Below are positions 1 through 12,065 of a stretch of 64,000 nucleotides of DNA, one piece after another. This stretch comes from Bubalus kerabau (lineage: Eukaryota; Chordata; Mammalia; Artiodactyla; Bovidae): the NCBI RefSeq assembly GCF_029407905.1, contig NC_073637.1, positions 51,398,501-51,462,500 on the forward strand, read 5' to 3'. A program made the position numbers and the translations under genes. Under the pieces are notes generated by a model, which worked only from the letters and a program-made list of their open reading frames with translations, searched no databases and had not been told where the DNA came from. Every line of letters starts with the position of its first letter. The stretch's first letter is position 1.

Positions 1-229
1 CGAAGAGTTGACTCATTGGAAAAGACCCTGATGCTGGGAGGGATTGGGGGCAAGAAGAGAAGGGGATGACAGAGGATGAGATGGCTGGATGGCATCACTG
101 ACTCGTTGGATGTGAGTCTCAAAAATTCCGGGAGTTGGTGACTGACAGGGAGGCCTGGAGTGCTGCGATTCATGGGGTTGCAAAGAGTGGGACATGACTG
201 AGCAACTGACCTGATCTTATCTGATCTGT
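1..229 (+). mobile_element. BovB LINE, 3' end (cut by left window edge)
   Basis: This is the last part of a BovB (RTE-clade) retrotransposon in sense orientation, recognised by comparison with the eleven other copies in the window. It encodes the C-terminal tail of the polymerase protein (the VDSLEKTLML region). It ends in a degenerate (CTGAT)n tail at about 212-229 rather than the (TGAAC)n tail of other copies here. The coding frame is dead: an arginine CGA codon has become TGA at 67-69. The copy continues beyond the left edge, so its full length is unknown. Confidence 0.95.
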
Positions 230-300
230 TAACTGATTCACTTCATTGTACAGCAGAAACTAACAGAACATTGTAAAGCATTTGTACTACAATAAAAAAG
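230..300 (+). mobile_element. L1 3' terminal fragment
   Basis: The stretch reads as the extreme 3' end of an artiodactyl L1: a gattcactt-type motif, then gaaactaacag, then attgtaaagca, then an A-rich aataaaaaag end. The reverse complement of the same motif series occurs at 6118-6200, and another copy at 41830-41912. The BovB at 1-229 abuts it and probably inserted into it. No coding part remains. Confidence 0.75.
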
Positions 301-559
301 TAAGTGAATGCAATCAATCACTTACAAAAAGTAGACTTTAAAATTTTTAATACTTAAGTTGTAGGATAAGACATAGGAAGCAAGTGTTGTGTTTTAAGGT
401 TGTCGATTAAATTATGTGGATACAGAAGCTGATAGAGAGCTTAGATTTGACTTTTAATAAGTGATCAAACATTATAAGTATGCAAACTTAAACTGTCTAT
501 GGTAGACTTCCATTGGTGTCTCTTAAAGGCCATGCCATATAGTTTTAAGATTTTGTGTA

Positions 560-935
560 GTTATTTCTCATATTTGCTTTGGCCTTGGCCATATGGCTTG
601 CTTTGGCCAATGGGACATAGGCAAGTGTGATACAGCAGAGTGCTTGATAAAGTGTTTGTTTCTTGGACCATGTGCTGTGTTGTAAAGAAGCTGGCACTTG
701 TCTGTCAGATGATGAGAGGACTGCATGAAAAGAGATGATAGAGGATAAGGTCATCTTGGATATTCCGGCCATAGCTGAGCTCCCAGTTGAATATAGTCTT
801 ATGAATGACTTTAATTACAAAAGAACCATTCAGCTGATCCCAGTTAACTCTCAGAAACATGAGAAATACCTAATTATCATTGTTTGAAGCCATAGCGTTT
901 GAGATGATTTGTTATTCAATAACAGACAATATAAT
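560..935 (+). mobile_element. Old MaLR-type (MLT1-like) LTR
   Basis: The left part has the typical 'tttggccaatggga' motif (about 601-614). The right part has the standard 3' end pattern: an 'aacatgagaaat' stretch, then 'tttgaagccat', then 'gatgatttgtta', then a 'caataacagac' end near 920. These landmarks are known from mammalian MaLR LTRs. The copy is heavily diverged, has no open frame, and its exact subfamily cannot be fixed by eye. Confidence 0.55.
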
Positions 936-2219
936 ATCTATCTTTAGGTATTTTTTTAATAGCTTCAGAAGAAAAATCCATTTAATGATGCAATGGTTAA
1001 ATTAAATATCCACTGTTGAGTTACAGTGCCTTCCAAAATCCAAATGGGCAGTTTTTAATGTAAGTTATATGAGCACATCTAAATAGCTTCCTAAGAAGAA
1101 AGGATTTTATGAAGAACTCTAACATTTAAAGGTTTCTAAGAGAGCTTTCAGTAGCTTGCAGCAATTTATTAAATGATGTATTTTGTCATATATTTTAAAC
1201 TTATGTAGAGCTAATTATATTTATGTTTAATCTCTATCATGAACCAAGTCACTAATGATTTTCTTTCTTTTCTTGGTGATATAGATAAGAATTTCTTTGG
1301 GAGAATAAACTAGAAATTTTTTTTTCAATAAACTGAAATTGAGGTTGATTATTTGTTGACATATTATTCCCTTTGTAAAAGAATTTGCCTCAGGATTCTT
1401 TAAAATTGTAATTCCTTCATTTGTTTATATGATCTTCTGTTGAACTGATATTAAACTTAATAGAAGTCCTTCTCCATTACAGTATTCATTTTAAAAACCT
1501 CTCTCTCTCTATATATATTTTTTCATATTGTTCTAAAAAGAGCACACAACTGCATATCTTACAAAATGTGAATAAGTAGTTGTAACATATATATTTATGT
1601 TACATATGTATAATTATAGTTTCAACAGACAAATTCAGAAAAGAAGTGCTTTGGGTTACAGTTGTTTTTTAAATTAAGTAAAGAGTTGCACCTCTTCAAA
1701 TGTGAAGGTAGATAGTAAATTGTCATCTGGGAAATAGGTACAATAAAATTTAAATTTTCTATACCTGTTTTTTACAAAAATTTCAATAAGGTATATTGTA
1801 ACTTTCAATTATATAATACTTAAGGATTTATACAATTGTTTCTCAGATGCTTGCATTGACTGGTCGCTAAATGAGAATCACTCTGAAGATTCTAAGGTAT
1901 CCAACTTAAATCCAGCAGATATATTAATATGGATCTCGGAGTGTGAAGGTCAAAATCATATAATGTGAAAAGAGCCACATTGGGAGACGTAACTGACTGT
2001 GTGAAGATTTTACAATGTGGGCACTTGTTCCAAATCTGGAGTAACAAAATTCTACCTGGGAAGATAAGTATAAAAATATAGAGATGGGAAAACCCAGAAC
2101 ACACAAAAAGAGTTAGGAGGGAGGGAAAATAACCCCAAATCACTGGTATAGAGCTTATAAGAGGGAATTGGCAAGGGATGAGAGCAGAGAGATTAATTAC
2201 CATGTAGATCAAAATTGGC
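936..2219. other. AT-rich non-coding stretch, no gene seen
   Basis: No gene or clear repeat is visible. There is a short (TC)n then (TA)n run at about 1499-1518 and several T-rich tracts. Open frames are short (up to about 106 codons on the minus strand at 1892-2212) and have no recognisable motif. Confidence 0.6.
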
Positions 2220-2945
2220 TTATAAAACCAAACTTAATCTCAGGAAATTTAGATTGTATCCTAAGGAAATAGAGAAGGAGGACATAGGGAGCCACTGAAA
2301 AGTCTCTGAAGAAGGAAAACATAAGATTGCATTTAGAAATATTACCCTGGCTTTCCACATATAACATATGGGCAAGGATAAAGCTGTTTGCAAGGAGGCC
2401 AGTTATGAGGCTATTGGCAGAATGTGGACCATAGATGATTGAGGATGTAGCTCATTATAACTATGCTGCTGCTGCTGCTGCTGCTGTTGCTAAGTCGCTT
2501 CAGTCGTGTCCGACTCTGTGTGACCCCACAGACGGCAGCCCACCAGGTTCCCCCGTCCCTGGGATTCTCCAGGCGAGAACACTGGAATGGGTTGCCATTT
2601 CCTTCTCCAATGCATGAAAGTGAAAAGTGAAAGTGAAGTCGCTCAGTCACGTTTGACTCTTAGCGACCCCATGGACTGTAGCCCACCAGGCTCCTCTATC
2701 CATGGGATTTTCCAGGCAAGAGTACTGGAGTGGGGTGCCATTGCCTTCTCCAACTATGATGCTAGAGGGAAGTAAATCTGCTGCACAGAGGTAGAATCAG
2801 TAACACTTGGTGATGTGTTAATTCAGTGGGTTGGGGAATGGGAGATGTTGATATTGTTTTCCAATTATAAGGTAAGGCTTGAGTAATAGAATACTGTTTC
2901 CTGTTGTACAAGCTCTTTCCTGGGGAATAGGAATATAAGAGGAAA
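2220..2945 (-). mobile_element. L2 LINE relic (split by a BovA2)
   Basis: This is the reverse complement of the L2 C-terminal region. Landmarks are 'agattgtatcctaag', 'gggagccactgaaaagt', 'ggaggccagttatgaggctattg', and, beyond the SINE, 'gaggtagaatcagtaacacttggtgatg'. Read on the minus strand, these are degraded L2 ORF2 segments. The BovA2 at 2466-2751 interrupts it, so the L2 was there first. The frames are destroyed. Confidence 0.7.
2459..2758 (-). mobile_element. BovA2 SINE with 7-bp target duplication
   Basis: This is a dimeric BovA2. Its tail appears on the plus strand as (GCT)n at 2465-2488, followed by the two related BovA units joined by the 'catgaaagtgaaaagtgaaagtgaag' linker (2612-2637). 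The element spans about 2466-2751 and is flanked by AACTATG at 2459-2465 and 2752-2758. It has no tRNA head, as expected for the A2 type. The short open frames across it are chance. Confidence 0.92.
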
Positions 2946-3414
2946 AAATAAGTGTTGGGTTAATAATAATACATTTCTTTTGATGGAGATTGATTGTTTT
3001 ATAGGTAACTGTTACATTGATAAGTAAGATTTATAGTAAAGGGTTGTATGAGAAATGAAGGCAGAGAAAGAAGAGAAGGAGGAAGAGAACAGGAGTATGT
3101 GAACAGCTCTTTTAAAAAAAATTGGCTCTAAAGGTGAAGAAAGAAATGAAAGATGCAAGAGGATGTGTGGCTAAAAGAGAAATTAATGTTAATGTAATCT
3201 GAGCAGGAGAGAAAGAAACTGAAGACAAAGGAAGGAAATAATTGGGAAGGGAAGAGTCTGAGGACACAATAGGGAACTGATCAGAGAGTCTGTTATCTCA
3301 CCGGAGTCTTTGTCTTTCTGTCTATAACACACACACTTGATAATAATCACCATGAAGTTATTAATTCATGGATAGTATACTAAGATATAAGGTTACATTA
3401 CCTACAAAATGTCA
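2946..3414. other. Purine-rich non-coding stretch
   Basis: No gene is seen. About 3050-3260 is rich in G and A (many gaaag/ggaag runs). A short (CA)n sits at 3328-3337. Confidence 0.55.
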
Positions 3415-3674
3415 CTTACCTCGTATGGGAGTGTGTGTGCTAAGTAGCTTCTGTCGTGTCCAACTCTTTGTGACTCTATGGACCGTAGTCTGCCAAGCTC
3501 CTCTGTATATGGGATTCTCCAGGCACAAGTACTGGAGTGGTTTTTCATGCCCTCCTCCAGGGGGCTTTCCCTACCCAGAGATCAAACCTGCATTTCTAAA
3601 GTATCCTGTTTTGAATGGTAGGTTTTTTTTTTTTTTTACCACTAGCGCTACCTGGGAAGCCCTTACCTGGTATG
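3415..3674 (-). mobile_element. Bov-tA SINE with 13-bp target duplication
   Basis: This is a BovA unit followed (on the plus strand) by the reverse complement of a tRNA-derived head ending 'gctacctgggaagccc'. The element covers 3428-3661 and is flanked by CTTACCTCGTATG (3415-3427) and CTTACCTGGTATG (3662-3674), one mismatch. A T-run at 3622-3638 lies inside the head region and is an internal expansion. Confidence 0.93.
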
Positions 3675-4745
3675 TCTGAGAGCTAAAACTGAATCCTTAG
3701 TCTTCTGACAGTTGAATCCAGAGCTTATTCCTCTAGAGGTAGTGGGAACCAGGACTGTTAATCAGTAGCTAGCATACATGATTGACCTCTAGCTGACAAA
3801 TTAGTAAATCTATTAAAATAATTAGTCACAATAATCCTGAAGCTCCATAGTCAAAACTGTGTTTCCTTTTGAATCTAAATTGATAAGGAGATAATTTTCT
3901 TATAACCTAGACTAGACTGAGGTTGCTTGATTTGTTTGAAGTAAAGAAGTATTAGTGACATGTGCAATAACAGAATTTGCATCTCGATTCCAGCTGTGTA
4001 CACTTCCCAACTGCCTCTGCCATTTTTTAACATCAGTCTGTAATGACCCTTCATTAGCTGGTCTTCAAAAAATAAACACTTTGCCTTATGGTTTTAAAGC
4101 TACATTCATTTATTTGAACAACAATGTGAATGAATGGCAGGAAAAAATATGAGAGAAATAGAGACAATTATTTGACCTCATTTTTTTTCTGTATAGAATT
4201 AACCCAGTAACTGCTTTTATTTCATGGCTTATATTATCAGGCAGAGCAGTTTTATTCCTGTATTTAATGTAGATTATTAGATGCTTGGCATTTTTTCTTA
4301 TTTTGGATTCAAGTTGCATAGGACATGCATTATTCATGGGGAGAAAGTGTGGTAGTATGCACACTAGCATAAACATCATATGTAGGGTATTTTAAATTTA
4401 GAAATAGTAGTTCACCTTATGCTTCAGGAAACATCCCACTAAATCATACGATGACTAAAGCATTTGATAGACGTTTATCAATCTATGGTAGGATGCCTGC
4501 TGTGACAGGCTGTCTTTAGGAACCAAGGATTTGTGAAGATAAAGTTCCACTGGGTTTGTTCTATAAATGGCAATCTGTGTAAATGTACTTGCATTGTAAT
4601 GTAACAGCATAGATATTGGATTTGCTGGAACAGTTTTAAATTTGAATGTCCTGAGTCCTAACACATGACATATGAAACCATATATCTTGAAATTTTGTTA
4701 GGTAAATATAATCCCCCGGCTGGTGAATATACACGCCGTTGCCAG
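3675..4745. other. Non-coding stretch, no gene seen
   Basis: Nothing is confidently recognised. About 3680-3745 is weakly MIR-like in reverse. The short frames at 3955-4152 (plus) and 4110-4379 (minus) show no motifs. Confidence 0.5.
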
Positions 4746-6556
4746 CTTGTCTTCTTCAGATCTCTCCTGTGTTCATTCTTATCCAAATTCTTCCCCACCC
4801 CTGAAGTAAACTGCCCTACATCGATCACTGCTGTCTATATAATGTCATATCCGATGGCCATTTCTCAGTCCTCATGAGAATAGGCCCACCAGATGCATTT
4901 GGTGGTTTATCGCTTTGTCCTTCAAACCCTTTCTTCACATTGCCTCCAGGGCTCCATTTCCTTGGCTCTCCGGTACCTCACTAGGTTCTGTTTCTCAGCT
5001 TTATGATCTCTAGTTATCAGTTTCCTCAGGGCTCAGTTTTTGAAATTTATCTATATTGATTTTGAAGGTGATCTTGCTCACATCCAAGGCCTTTCACTAT
5101 ATGAAGCTAATGGCTCTACGTTTTCAATCTCTAGAATCAAGTGCTCACCTTTGAACTCATATATTCATCCCACTTGAATATCTAATGAGTACTACAAATT
5201 AACAGGTTCACAACCAAACTCTGAATTTCTCTTAGCCCCTACCTGATCCTCCTCATTTGTCCTATTACAGGATATGGCAAATCCTTTCTTCAGTTACTCA
5301 TGTCAGAAACCTTAGATTTCTTTCTTTCTGCCACACCTCACCCCCAATCTGTCATCATATCATGTCATTTCTGTCTTCAGCTATATCCACTATCAAGGCA
5401 CTTCTCACCTTCCATCACTGTTTCCCTCGCTTAAGTCCTACATTTCTTTTATTTTTAAAAATTTTTTTTCAAGCTTTAAACTTTCTATTTTGGATTGGGG
5501 TATAGTGTCTGAGTCACCAGAGAAGCCCAATAACTGATTAACAATGTTGTGGTAATTTTGTGGTAATTTCAGGTGAACAGTGAAGGGTAAGTCCCACGTT
5601 TCTTGACAGGATCCTTGCAATTCCTTTCTAACTTTTTCCCTTGCATCCATCTTGGTTGCTTTACAGACTCTTTGCGACCTTGCTTCCAGGATGATTCTTT
5701 TAAAGTTCATTAGATCAAACCTGTCCTCCACTCAAAATTTGCCAATGGCTTTCTGTTTCACTGTGGTGATCCTCACAGCCCTGAGATCTGACCTCCCACC
5801 CCCTCATTGCTATTCCCATGATGTCATCTATCAATTCCCTCTTCTCCCACCATTTCCTTCAAGCCTACCCAGCTGCATTCCAGCCACACCAAACTCCTGC
5901 TCACACTTCAGGACTTGGGCACTTGCTATTTCTCCTACCTGGGATAGTCTTTGCCCTACAAAACCTGGGCACTCCTTGTCTTCTTCCAGGTACCTGTCAC
6001 TTTATCTGAGAGACCTTTCTTATCTCTCAGTGATAAATAGTACCTATATTACCATGCATCTACTTTTTGCGCTTACCACTATTTGACAGAATCACATATT
6101 TAAAAATTAGAATTGCATGCATCTTTATTGGAATATAATTGCTTTGCAATGCTGTTAGTTTCTGCTGTACAATGAAGTGAATCAGCTATATGTGTATATA
6201 TATCCCCTCCCTTTTGGATCTCCCATCCCCTACCCCCATCCCACCCATCTAGGTCATCACAGAGCTCTGAGCTAAGCTCCTTGTGCTTTATAGCAGGTTC
6301 TCATTATCTCTGTATTTTACACATGGTAGTGTATATATGTCAGTCCTAAGCTCCCAGTTCCTCCCACCCTCTCCTTGCCCCCCAGGTCCGCAAGTCCATT
6401 CTCTACATCTGTGTCTCTATAGAATTGCACACTACTAGTTAGACAAGTAGAATAGTTAGCTCCGTGGAAGTGGGAACTTCATCTGCTCAATAACCACCGA
6501 TAATGCCTCATACATGGGGAGTTCTCAATAAATACTTGACAAATGGATAATTAAAT
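4746..6556 (+). mobile_element. L2 LINE relic, long, split by an L1 insertion
   Basis: The sequence follows the L2 ORF2 C-terminus and 3' UTR in sense orientation. Landmarks are 'tcatatattcatcccacttgaatatctaatgag' (5158-5190), 'tgccaatggctttctgtttcactg' (5740-5763), 'cttgggcacttgctatttctcctacctgg' and, after the nested L1, a 3' end with 'tctcaataaatacttgac' (6523-6540). About 1.5 kb of L2 survives. Plus-strand frames of up to 144 codons (5652-6086) are remnants of this ORF and not a host gene. The L1 at 6118-6419 inserted into its 3' UTR. Confidence 0.75.
6108..6429 (-). mobile_element. L1 3' UTR fragment nested in L2, 10-bp target duplication
   Basis: This is the reverse complement of the artiodactyl L1 3' end: 'ctttattggaatataattgctttgc', 'ctgctgtacaatgaagtgaatcagc', then the pyrimidine-rich 'cccatcccctacccccatccc' block. 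The element (6118-6419) is flanked by a perfect TAGAATTGCA at 6108-6117 and 6420-6429. It is strongly 5'-truncated and carries only 3' UTR, so it has no coding capacity. Confidence 0.88.
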
Positions 6557-7119
6557 ATGAATTCTTGCTTCCTGAACTGAACACCTGTTTTTCATAGATT
6601 AACAATCAGCCAAAGCAAAACTCTGCAACATCTACCTATATAGTTTCCTTTGTAAATCAGCTTCTTAGCTATCTGGCCTTCATTTCTGCATAGACGATGA
6701 TCAGCTGGAGAAGAGAGGACTCGTATGTACTCTCAATGCAGACTCTGAGTCATAGAAATCTTGGTGTTGAACTATAAACACAAACAGACTTAACCCTTTG
6801 ATACCTGGGTTCTGAGTCATGATAACTGCCGACATCAAATTAAAGGCACTGATCTGGCAAATTGTGAATTATAACACTGATTTAGGTTCTGTTAATTATA
6901 GTAGTTTCTTCCCAGGAGTGAAATTTGTTTAATATAACAAAAATAGAATCACTCAGAAACACTTTCTCCCAGATTTATACTTTTTACCCTACATGTTGAA
7001 GAAATCAGCAGTTTTTGTTTTAAATGCTGGCAGGCAGACCTCCAGCATGACAGGGTCCAGAGTCTGTCTACCCTGGTGGCTTTCAATCACCTAGGACAGT
7101 ACTTTCTGTTTAGGAAGAG
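6557..7119. other. Non-coding stretch, no gene seen
   Basis: AT-rich unique-looking sequence. I see no repeat, exon or RNA gene. Confidence 0.5.
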
Positions 7120-7330
7120 CTGTTTGATCTTTCTGGTACTAGTCATGTGAATTTGGTTGAGTTCTAATTACCTTTCTCCAGTTTAGTTTGCTTGACTGTA
7201 ACATGGAAAGAATAGTAGCATTCACTCCATAGGGCTGCCTTAAGGATTAAATGAGACTGTGCATGAAAAGCTCTTAGGAAAATTCCAGAGAAAGTTCTTG
7301 CAGCTTCTCTTTCCATTATTATTGTTAGCA
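7120..7330 (+). mobile_element. MIR SINE relic
   Basis: It follows the MIR core and tail order: 'tttggttgagttctaattacctttctc' (position of the usual 'gggcaagttacttaacctc'), 'gtaacatggaaagaatagtagc', 'gggctgccttaaggattaaatgag' (7231-7254), 'aagctcttagg', and an 'attattattgtt' end. It is old and diverged. Confidence 0.7.
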
Positions 7331-7911
7331 TGGTATTTGCTGGTTTCAGTGTCCCTGAGTTAAATGTCCTACTTCCAGTGGGTTTAATTTTCCAGAAGAT
7401 TGCAGGGAAAGTTACAAATGTAGCCTATTGTTCTGAGAATAGTTATAGGGGAACTAAAATTATTTCTTATGATTGGGAATTAATGTCCTCAAGTTCTTTT
7501 TGAGTTCTAAGGGGAAGTAAGATTAAATTTTTGTGCAATGTTCGCTCAAAAGTATGCAAGGGGGTTTTATCCTCCCACAAGAAAAAGGTGATTTTTAAAA
7601 TGATTAAAATTTTAAAAAATCAATTTAAAATGCTTTAAAAACTGGGGCTCAGATGTCTTTATACTATAACATATTTTCCACCTGCAAAACTAATGCTACA
7701 GAAGTTTGCATCATGTGTTAGTATTTCTGTAGGAAGGTGTTAATGTTTCCTAAGTAGCATATGGGCTATTAGATCTGATACATAAGAATGATGTGTGCAG
7801 CAATCTTCTGAAAGATATTAAAGGATTTGTTGCAAGAGAAACAGAATTTCTAGAGACACAAAAATCAAAATACCAGCTTGAACATTATAATGACACTTTG
7901 TAGTTATATAT
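7331..7911. other. Non-coding stretch, no gene seen
   Basis: AT-rich. A cluster of A/T runs (aatgattaaaattttaaaaaatcaatttaaaa) lies at 7600-7630. Nothing else is recognised. Confidence 0.5.
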
Positions 7912-8030
7912 CACCTTTTTCAAAATGCTTCACACCTATTTTAACATTTAAATAACATTTCTGTATGTTAGTAAAAGGTAGGTATTAAACTTCTCTTCAT
8001 TTTAAAGGAAAAAATATTAGGATGTTAACT
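7912..8030 (-). mobile_element. Probable MIR SINE relic
   Basis: The plus strand reads 'aaatgcttcacacctattttaacatttaa', then 'gtaaaaggtaggtatt', then 'ttcattttaaaggaaaaa', which is the order of a reverse-complement MIR (cell-end, core, 5' part). Divergence is high. Confidence 0.4.
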
Positions 8031-8314
8031 ACTATGTTCCAGTTTGTACCACTGAGTTCCTTTTGATTGTATTTATTTATTCAATATTTTAATGTTTTTA
8101 TTATTTTACTGAAAGTGGGAAGATTCTCAGCTGTAGCATTATCTTCAAATATTGGAAATAGCAAATATTGCAACTACCTTGGTTAATTCATCTTGGTATA
8201 TAGGCTAAAGATCAGGAAATATTGGCATCAAAAATATTACTCTATTCTATTCAGAAATATAATTTACCTTGACAATTGGTGATAGTTTTGATAGATACAG
8301 TAACTCTAAATTAG

Positions 8315-8440
8315 ACAGACATTTATTTATTTATTCATCAAGCATTTACTATGCACTTATTATGTACCCACAAAGTGTCAGATACAATAGATACTGAAGA
8401 TATAGGTTGGATTATACTCAATCTCTGCTATCAGGAAAAT
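8315..8440. repeat. Ancient mammal-wide repeat (L2/MIR-type end)
   Basis: It contains 'catttatttatttattcatcaagcatttactatgcacttattatgtac...cagatacaatagatactgaagata'. This is a motif series shared by many old interspersed repeats, and similar strings occur at 24158-24285 and 51185-51285. The exact family is uncertain. Confidence 0.4.
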
Positions 8441-8455
8441 TCTAATTAAAAAAAA

Positions 8456-8574
8456 ATTCTTTTTTGGCCAGGCCACACAGCATATGGGACCTTAGCTCGC
8501 CAACCAGGGATTGAACCTGTGCCTCCTGCATTGGAAAGGCACAGTCTTAACCAATGGACCACCAAGGAAGTCCC
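8456..8574 (-). mobile_element. CHR-type tRNA-derived SINE
   Basis: On the plus strand: a T-run, 'ggccaggccacacagcatatggga', 'ccaaccagggattgaacctgtg' (reverse-complement B box region), and 'ttaaccaatggaccaccaaggaagtccc' (reverse-complement head). This is the short CHR form. Flanking AAATT(T)CT strings may be a decayed target duplication. Confidence 0.88.
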
Positions 8575-9055
8575 TAAATTTCTTGATTACAAAATAAATT
8601 CATCTTCAGTAATGATTTTACTGGCATCATTAAATTTTAAAGGAAAATATCTAATGTAAAATGAAATAATGCCTCTATAACAGGTGTAAACAGGAGCCAA
8701 ATGAGTTAATTGGATAATTTGTGTTTCTCGATGCTAGTACTAGCCTTTGTTAGGCTTTCAGCTGTATAATATGCATGTTCACTGGACTTGGGTGAAGTGT
8801 GGGCCAATGCTTTCCTGTCAGTGTCACTTTAGACCCAGAAGACACATGAAATACAGTGACCCTTCTTTCTAAAATGATGACAATTACTATCTGTAGGAGG
8901 AAGTACCCAAAGTGAATGATAACCGGTAAATATTTTCTTCCATTCTGCATGTGCATCCAGTCATGCATTTTAAATTAATCTGTTATTCTTTGTGGTATAA
9001 AGCTGAATCCAAAATCTTCAGAATTTACAATATAGAAGTAAAAATGAATCCAGTG
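8575..9055. other. Non-coding stretch, no gene seen
   Basis: No repeat or exon is recognised. A 72-codon minus frame (8750-8968) has no motif. Confidence 0.5.
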
Positions 9056-9431
9056 AACTGCTGTTAAGATGGAGATTTCTCCGGTGGTGCAGTGGATAAG
9101 AATCGACTTGCCAGGGGACACAGTTTCAACCCCAGGTCTGGGACGATTCTACTAAGCCAATGAACCTCAACTACCGAGCCCGTACTCTAGAGCCTGCAAG
9201 CGGCAACGGCTGAGCTCACCTGCTACAACTACTGAAGCCTGTGCACCGGGAGCCTGTCCTGCATGACAAGAGAAGCCACAGCGATGAGAAGGCCGTGCAC
9301 CACGATCAAGAGTAGTACCAGCTCACTGCAACTGGAGAAAGCCCACACGTAGTAATGAAGATGAAGCACAGCCAAATAAATAAATGAATGAATAAGCAAA
9401 CAAAATTATTTTTAAAAACTGCATCAAGATG
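9056..9431 (+). mobile_element. CHR-type SINE, full length, with target duplication
   Basis: It has a tRNA-derived head ('tctccggtggtgcagtggataagaatc'), a weakened B box, then the characteristic chain of 'actgaagcctgtgcac', 'acaagagaagccacagc' and 'ctggagaaagcccacac' segments, and an (AAAT/AATG)n tail ending near 9405. The element is 9072-9416. Flanks AACTGCTGTTAAGATG (9056-9071) and AACTGCATCAAGATG (9417-9431) are a degenerate target duplication, which suggests an older insertion. Confidence 0.92.
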
Positions 9432-12065
9432 ATATTCTGTAATGATGCATATAGGAATGAATTTATGGTAGAATAGAATTTTCTATTTTCTGATATTAAA
9501 TTAAATTTACAAATAATGTAAGGGTCAAAGTGCAGTAACAGTTCTTTTATTTAGTTTTCCTGTTTTCCTTTCTCATGAAGAATTGTAGCTTTTGCTCTTC
9601 TACTGAAGTTCTGTCTCCCTGTCCTTTCTTTGACTCTTTTTCAGTCTAAATGCATGGGTCATTAGTTCACTATTGTTTACATAACTAAACATCCTCACTT
9701 CATTCTCTTTCAATCTCATTGGTCCAACATATACCCAGTTCAGAATGAATGAATATATTAACTTTCTACACTTCTATTTGGTAGCTGAAAGAGTATTGGG
9801 AGCATGATGAAGGCCATGGTTTGACTTCTCTTGACAACCTTGTCAAATACCATAGAATAATTATGTCCACCTGTGAAGAGAATAGCCAATGACCAATTGT
9901 CCTCTGTAACTCCAAGTAATATTTCCTTAGCTGGCAAAGTTGCTCCCAAACTGTTCTTCCTATGTGGAAAGAGTTCATATGGCAATCTAACTCCCGTGTA
10001 CATCACTTGAACCCTGGGTGTTGTCACACGGCACAGATTTTCCAGGGTCCTCTTCAGTCTTCCATAACTTACTTCTGGACCAGTTCAAAGGAACATCGCT
10101 TCTGATCCTTATGAGAGAACTTCTCCATTGACTCTGTTCCTAAGGACAAGAAACTCCCATTCATTCCTCTCTCTCACAGTCCAAACTCAGCTGCCATAAA
10201 TACATCTCAGTCTCTCTCTGTTCTAGCATCCTAGTTCTATAGTTAGAATCTCAAAATGTATGTCCTTAGATGTGAATTCAAGAGGAAGTCTCTCTTGTCC
10301 CCTTAGGCCTAGAGGAAAAACAATATACTATCCAAATGTGTTTTTTGGTTGTCTCTGCTAACTACATTTGGAGGGAAAAAAAAGGAAGAGTGTTTTTTTT
10401 CAGTTGTGATGAGGAGAAAGGAAAGAGTTAATCTATGAAATTATTTACGGTAGTAAAGGTAAATGTTTTAATAAAACAATACTCCCCATTTTAACCCCAT
10501 TCTGCCTTTTCAGAAATAAGTCAAAAATTAGAGTGACAATTTTCCTCCCCCAAATTACTGTATGGAGCATATAGTAATGCTTTTCACCACAAGATGTTGG
10601 ACAAGCACTGGCAGTTGAGTTTTTAGTGATGCCCGAATAGAGAGATTGTCTTATGTGGATGAATGGCAACTTAGCTGATGAATTGGCAACTAAATCTGAA
10701 AAAAAAAAACAAAACCAAAAAACAGAATTGGAACTGAAAATTAAAACTATATGGTAAATTTATGTGCAAATTTGAGGTGAGAGCTAGGTGTTTTAGAGAA
10801 GGTTAACTAGAATAGCAAGTGACTAGCTATGGACATAGAAGAGGTTCAGCTCAGGTTACATGCATTTCATCAGTTCCCAGGGTTAATTTCATGTCATAGC
10901 CGGTTTGGCAACTATTTCCTTTCTTTATCCAAACCACATGTGTTTACCTCCTAAGGTGATGCATTAAGTCACAGTCAAGTTTATGAGGCAAAAGATATTG
11001 AAGTTAGGTAGAATCTCCAAACTAGCTCCCTGATTGACACTGTGAAAAGCAGTTTGATTCAGTTCAAAGCAGCAATTTTTGTTCATGGCCTCTGTACCAG
11101 CGAGTGTACTAACAGTGATACAAAGATAAAGACATGACTTCTGCCACTGAAGTCATTGATATGTGGTTGATTCAGAACATCAGTCGTGGAATTCTCCCTA
11201 ACAGATTTGCAGAAAAGATATTACAGGAAAAAGTAGTTGCTTAAAATCCAAGCTGGGTTATTCTTTAAGAACAATACCCTCTGGGGTTGTGTAATGCAGA
11301 GGGCTTGGAGATAATCAATTTTCAGCAACTACTAATATAATTTCTAAATATTTGAGGCAAAATAATTTCTACCATCACCCTTTTTGAAGACTTATTCTGG
11401 GAGGAATGGGGATAAGGATAATGGACCTGGTGAAAATGGATTGACTTGTAGTTATTGTGACTTCAGTTAAAATTAATAGGCTTAAAAAAATACAGCTGTG
11501 AAAATCCTGTAGCAATACGTGATTAATCCCACTAAAAAGAGATGGGTACAAAAAAACAAACAAAAGAACAAAATGAGAACAAACAAAAAAGAAAAAGTTA
11601 ATTTATAATAATACAAAACAAAGGAAAAAAAGATAAAACAAAAAAGAGTACAAAAGAGATGGATGGAAGAATATGCTTTCCTTGGGAGAAAAAGTGTAAT
11701 TCAAAAATAATTGTATTTGATAGAATTTTGCCTTAGATTGTTGTTTATGTTTTGTTCTTTGCAAATCAAATGGAAGGGTCTCCCATATGAATTTGCTTAA
11801 ATGTGTTTAGTAAATGCTAACTTCAAAATACTTAATCACTAGATTAGTCATTAATTGGTCACCTGATACTGGGTAAATACAGGACAGGAAGTTTAACATA
11901 TATAGACTAGGGAGACTGTTTATTTCTCTCATTTAATAACCATATACAAAGTAGATTGCTTTATTACTTATTTCATTTTCAAAAATTCCCAAGAAGTTGA
12001 CTACATATACTCTCTCTTTATTATTTTGATTTGTTTATATATTTTTCTGGTTATTTTACTTTCTT
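9432..12065. other. 2.6 kb with no recognised gene
   Basis: This is the longest stretch without a firm annotation in the left third. An A-rich low-complexity tract lies at about 11540-11665, and 11085-11180 is weakly like an old L2/MIR-type end. Overlapping minus frames of 89 and 70 codons (9758-10027) and one of 74 codons (10445-10669) lack motifs, and I do not call them genes. Confidence 0.5.

Noticed and set aside
2461..2488. (GCT)n as a coding poly-alanine/glutamine tract
   Set aside because: It is the tail microsatellite of a BovA2 SINE, as at 36962-36984, 48233-48248 and 54222-54234.
5652..6086. 144-codon plus-strand frame as a host gene
   Set aside because: It lies within an L2 relic and follows L2 sequence landmarks.
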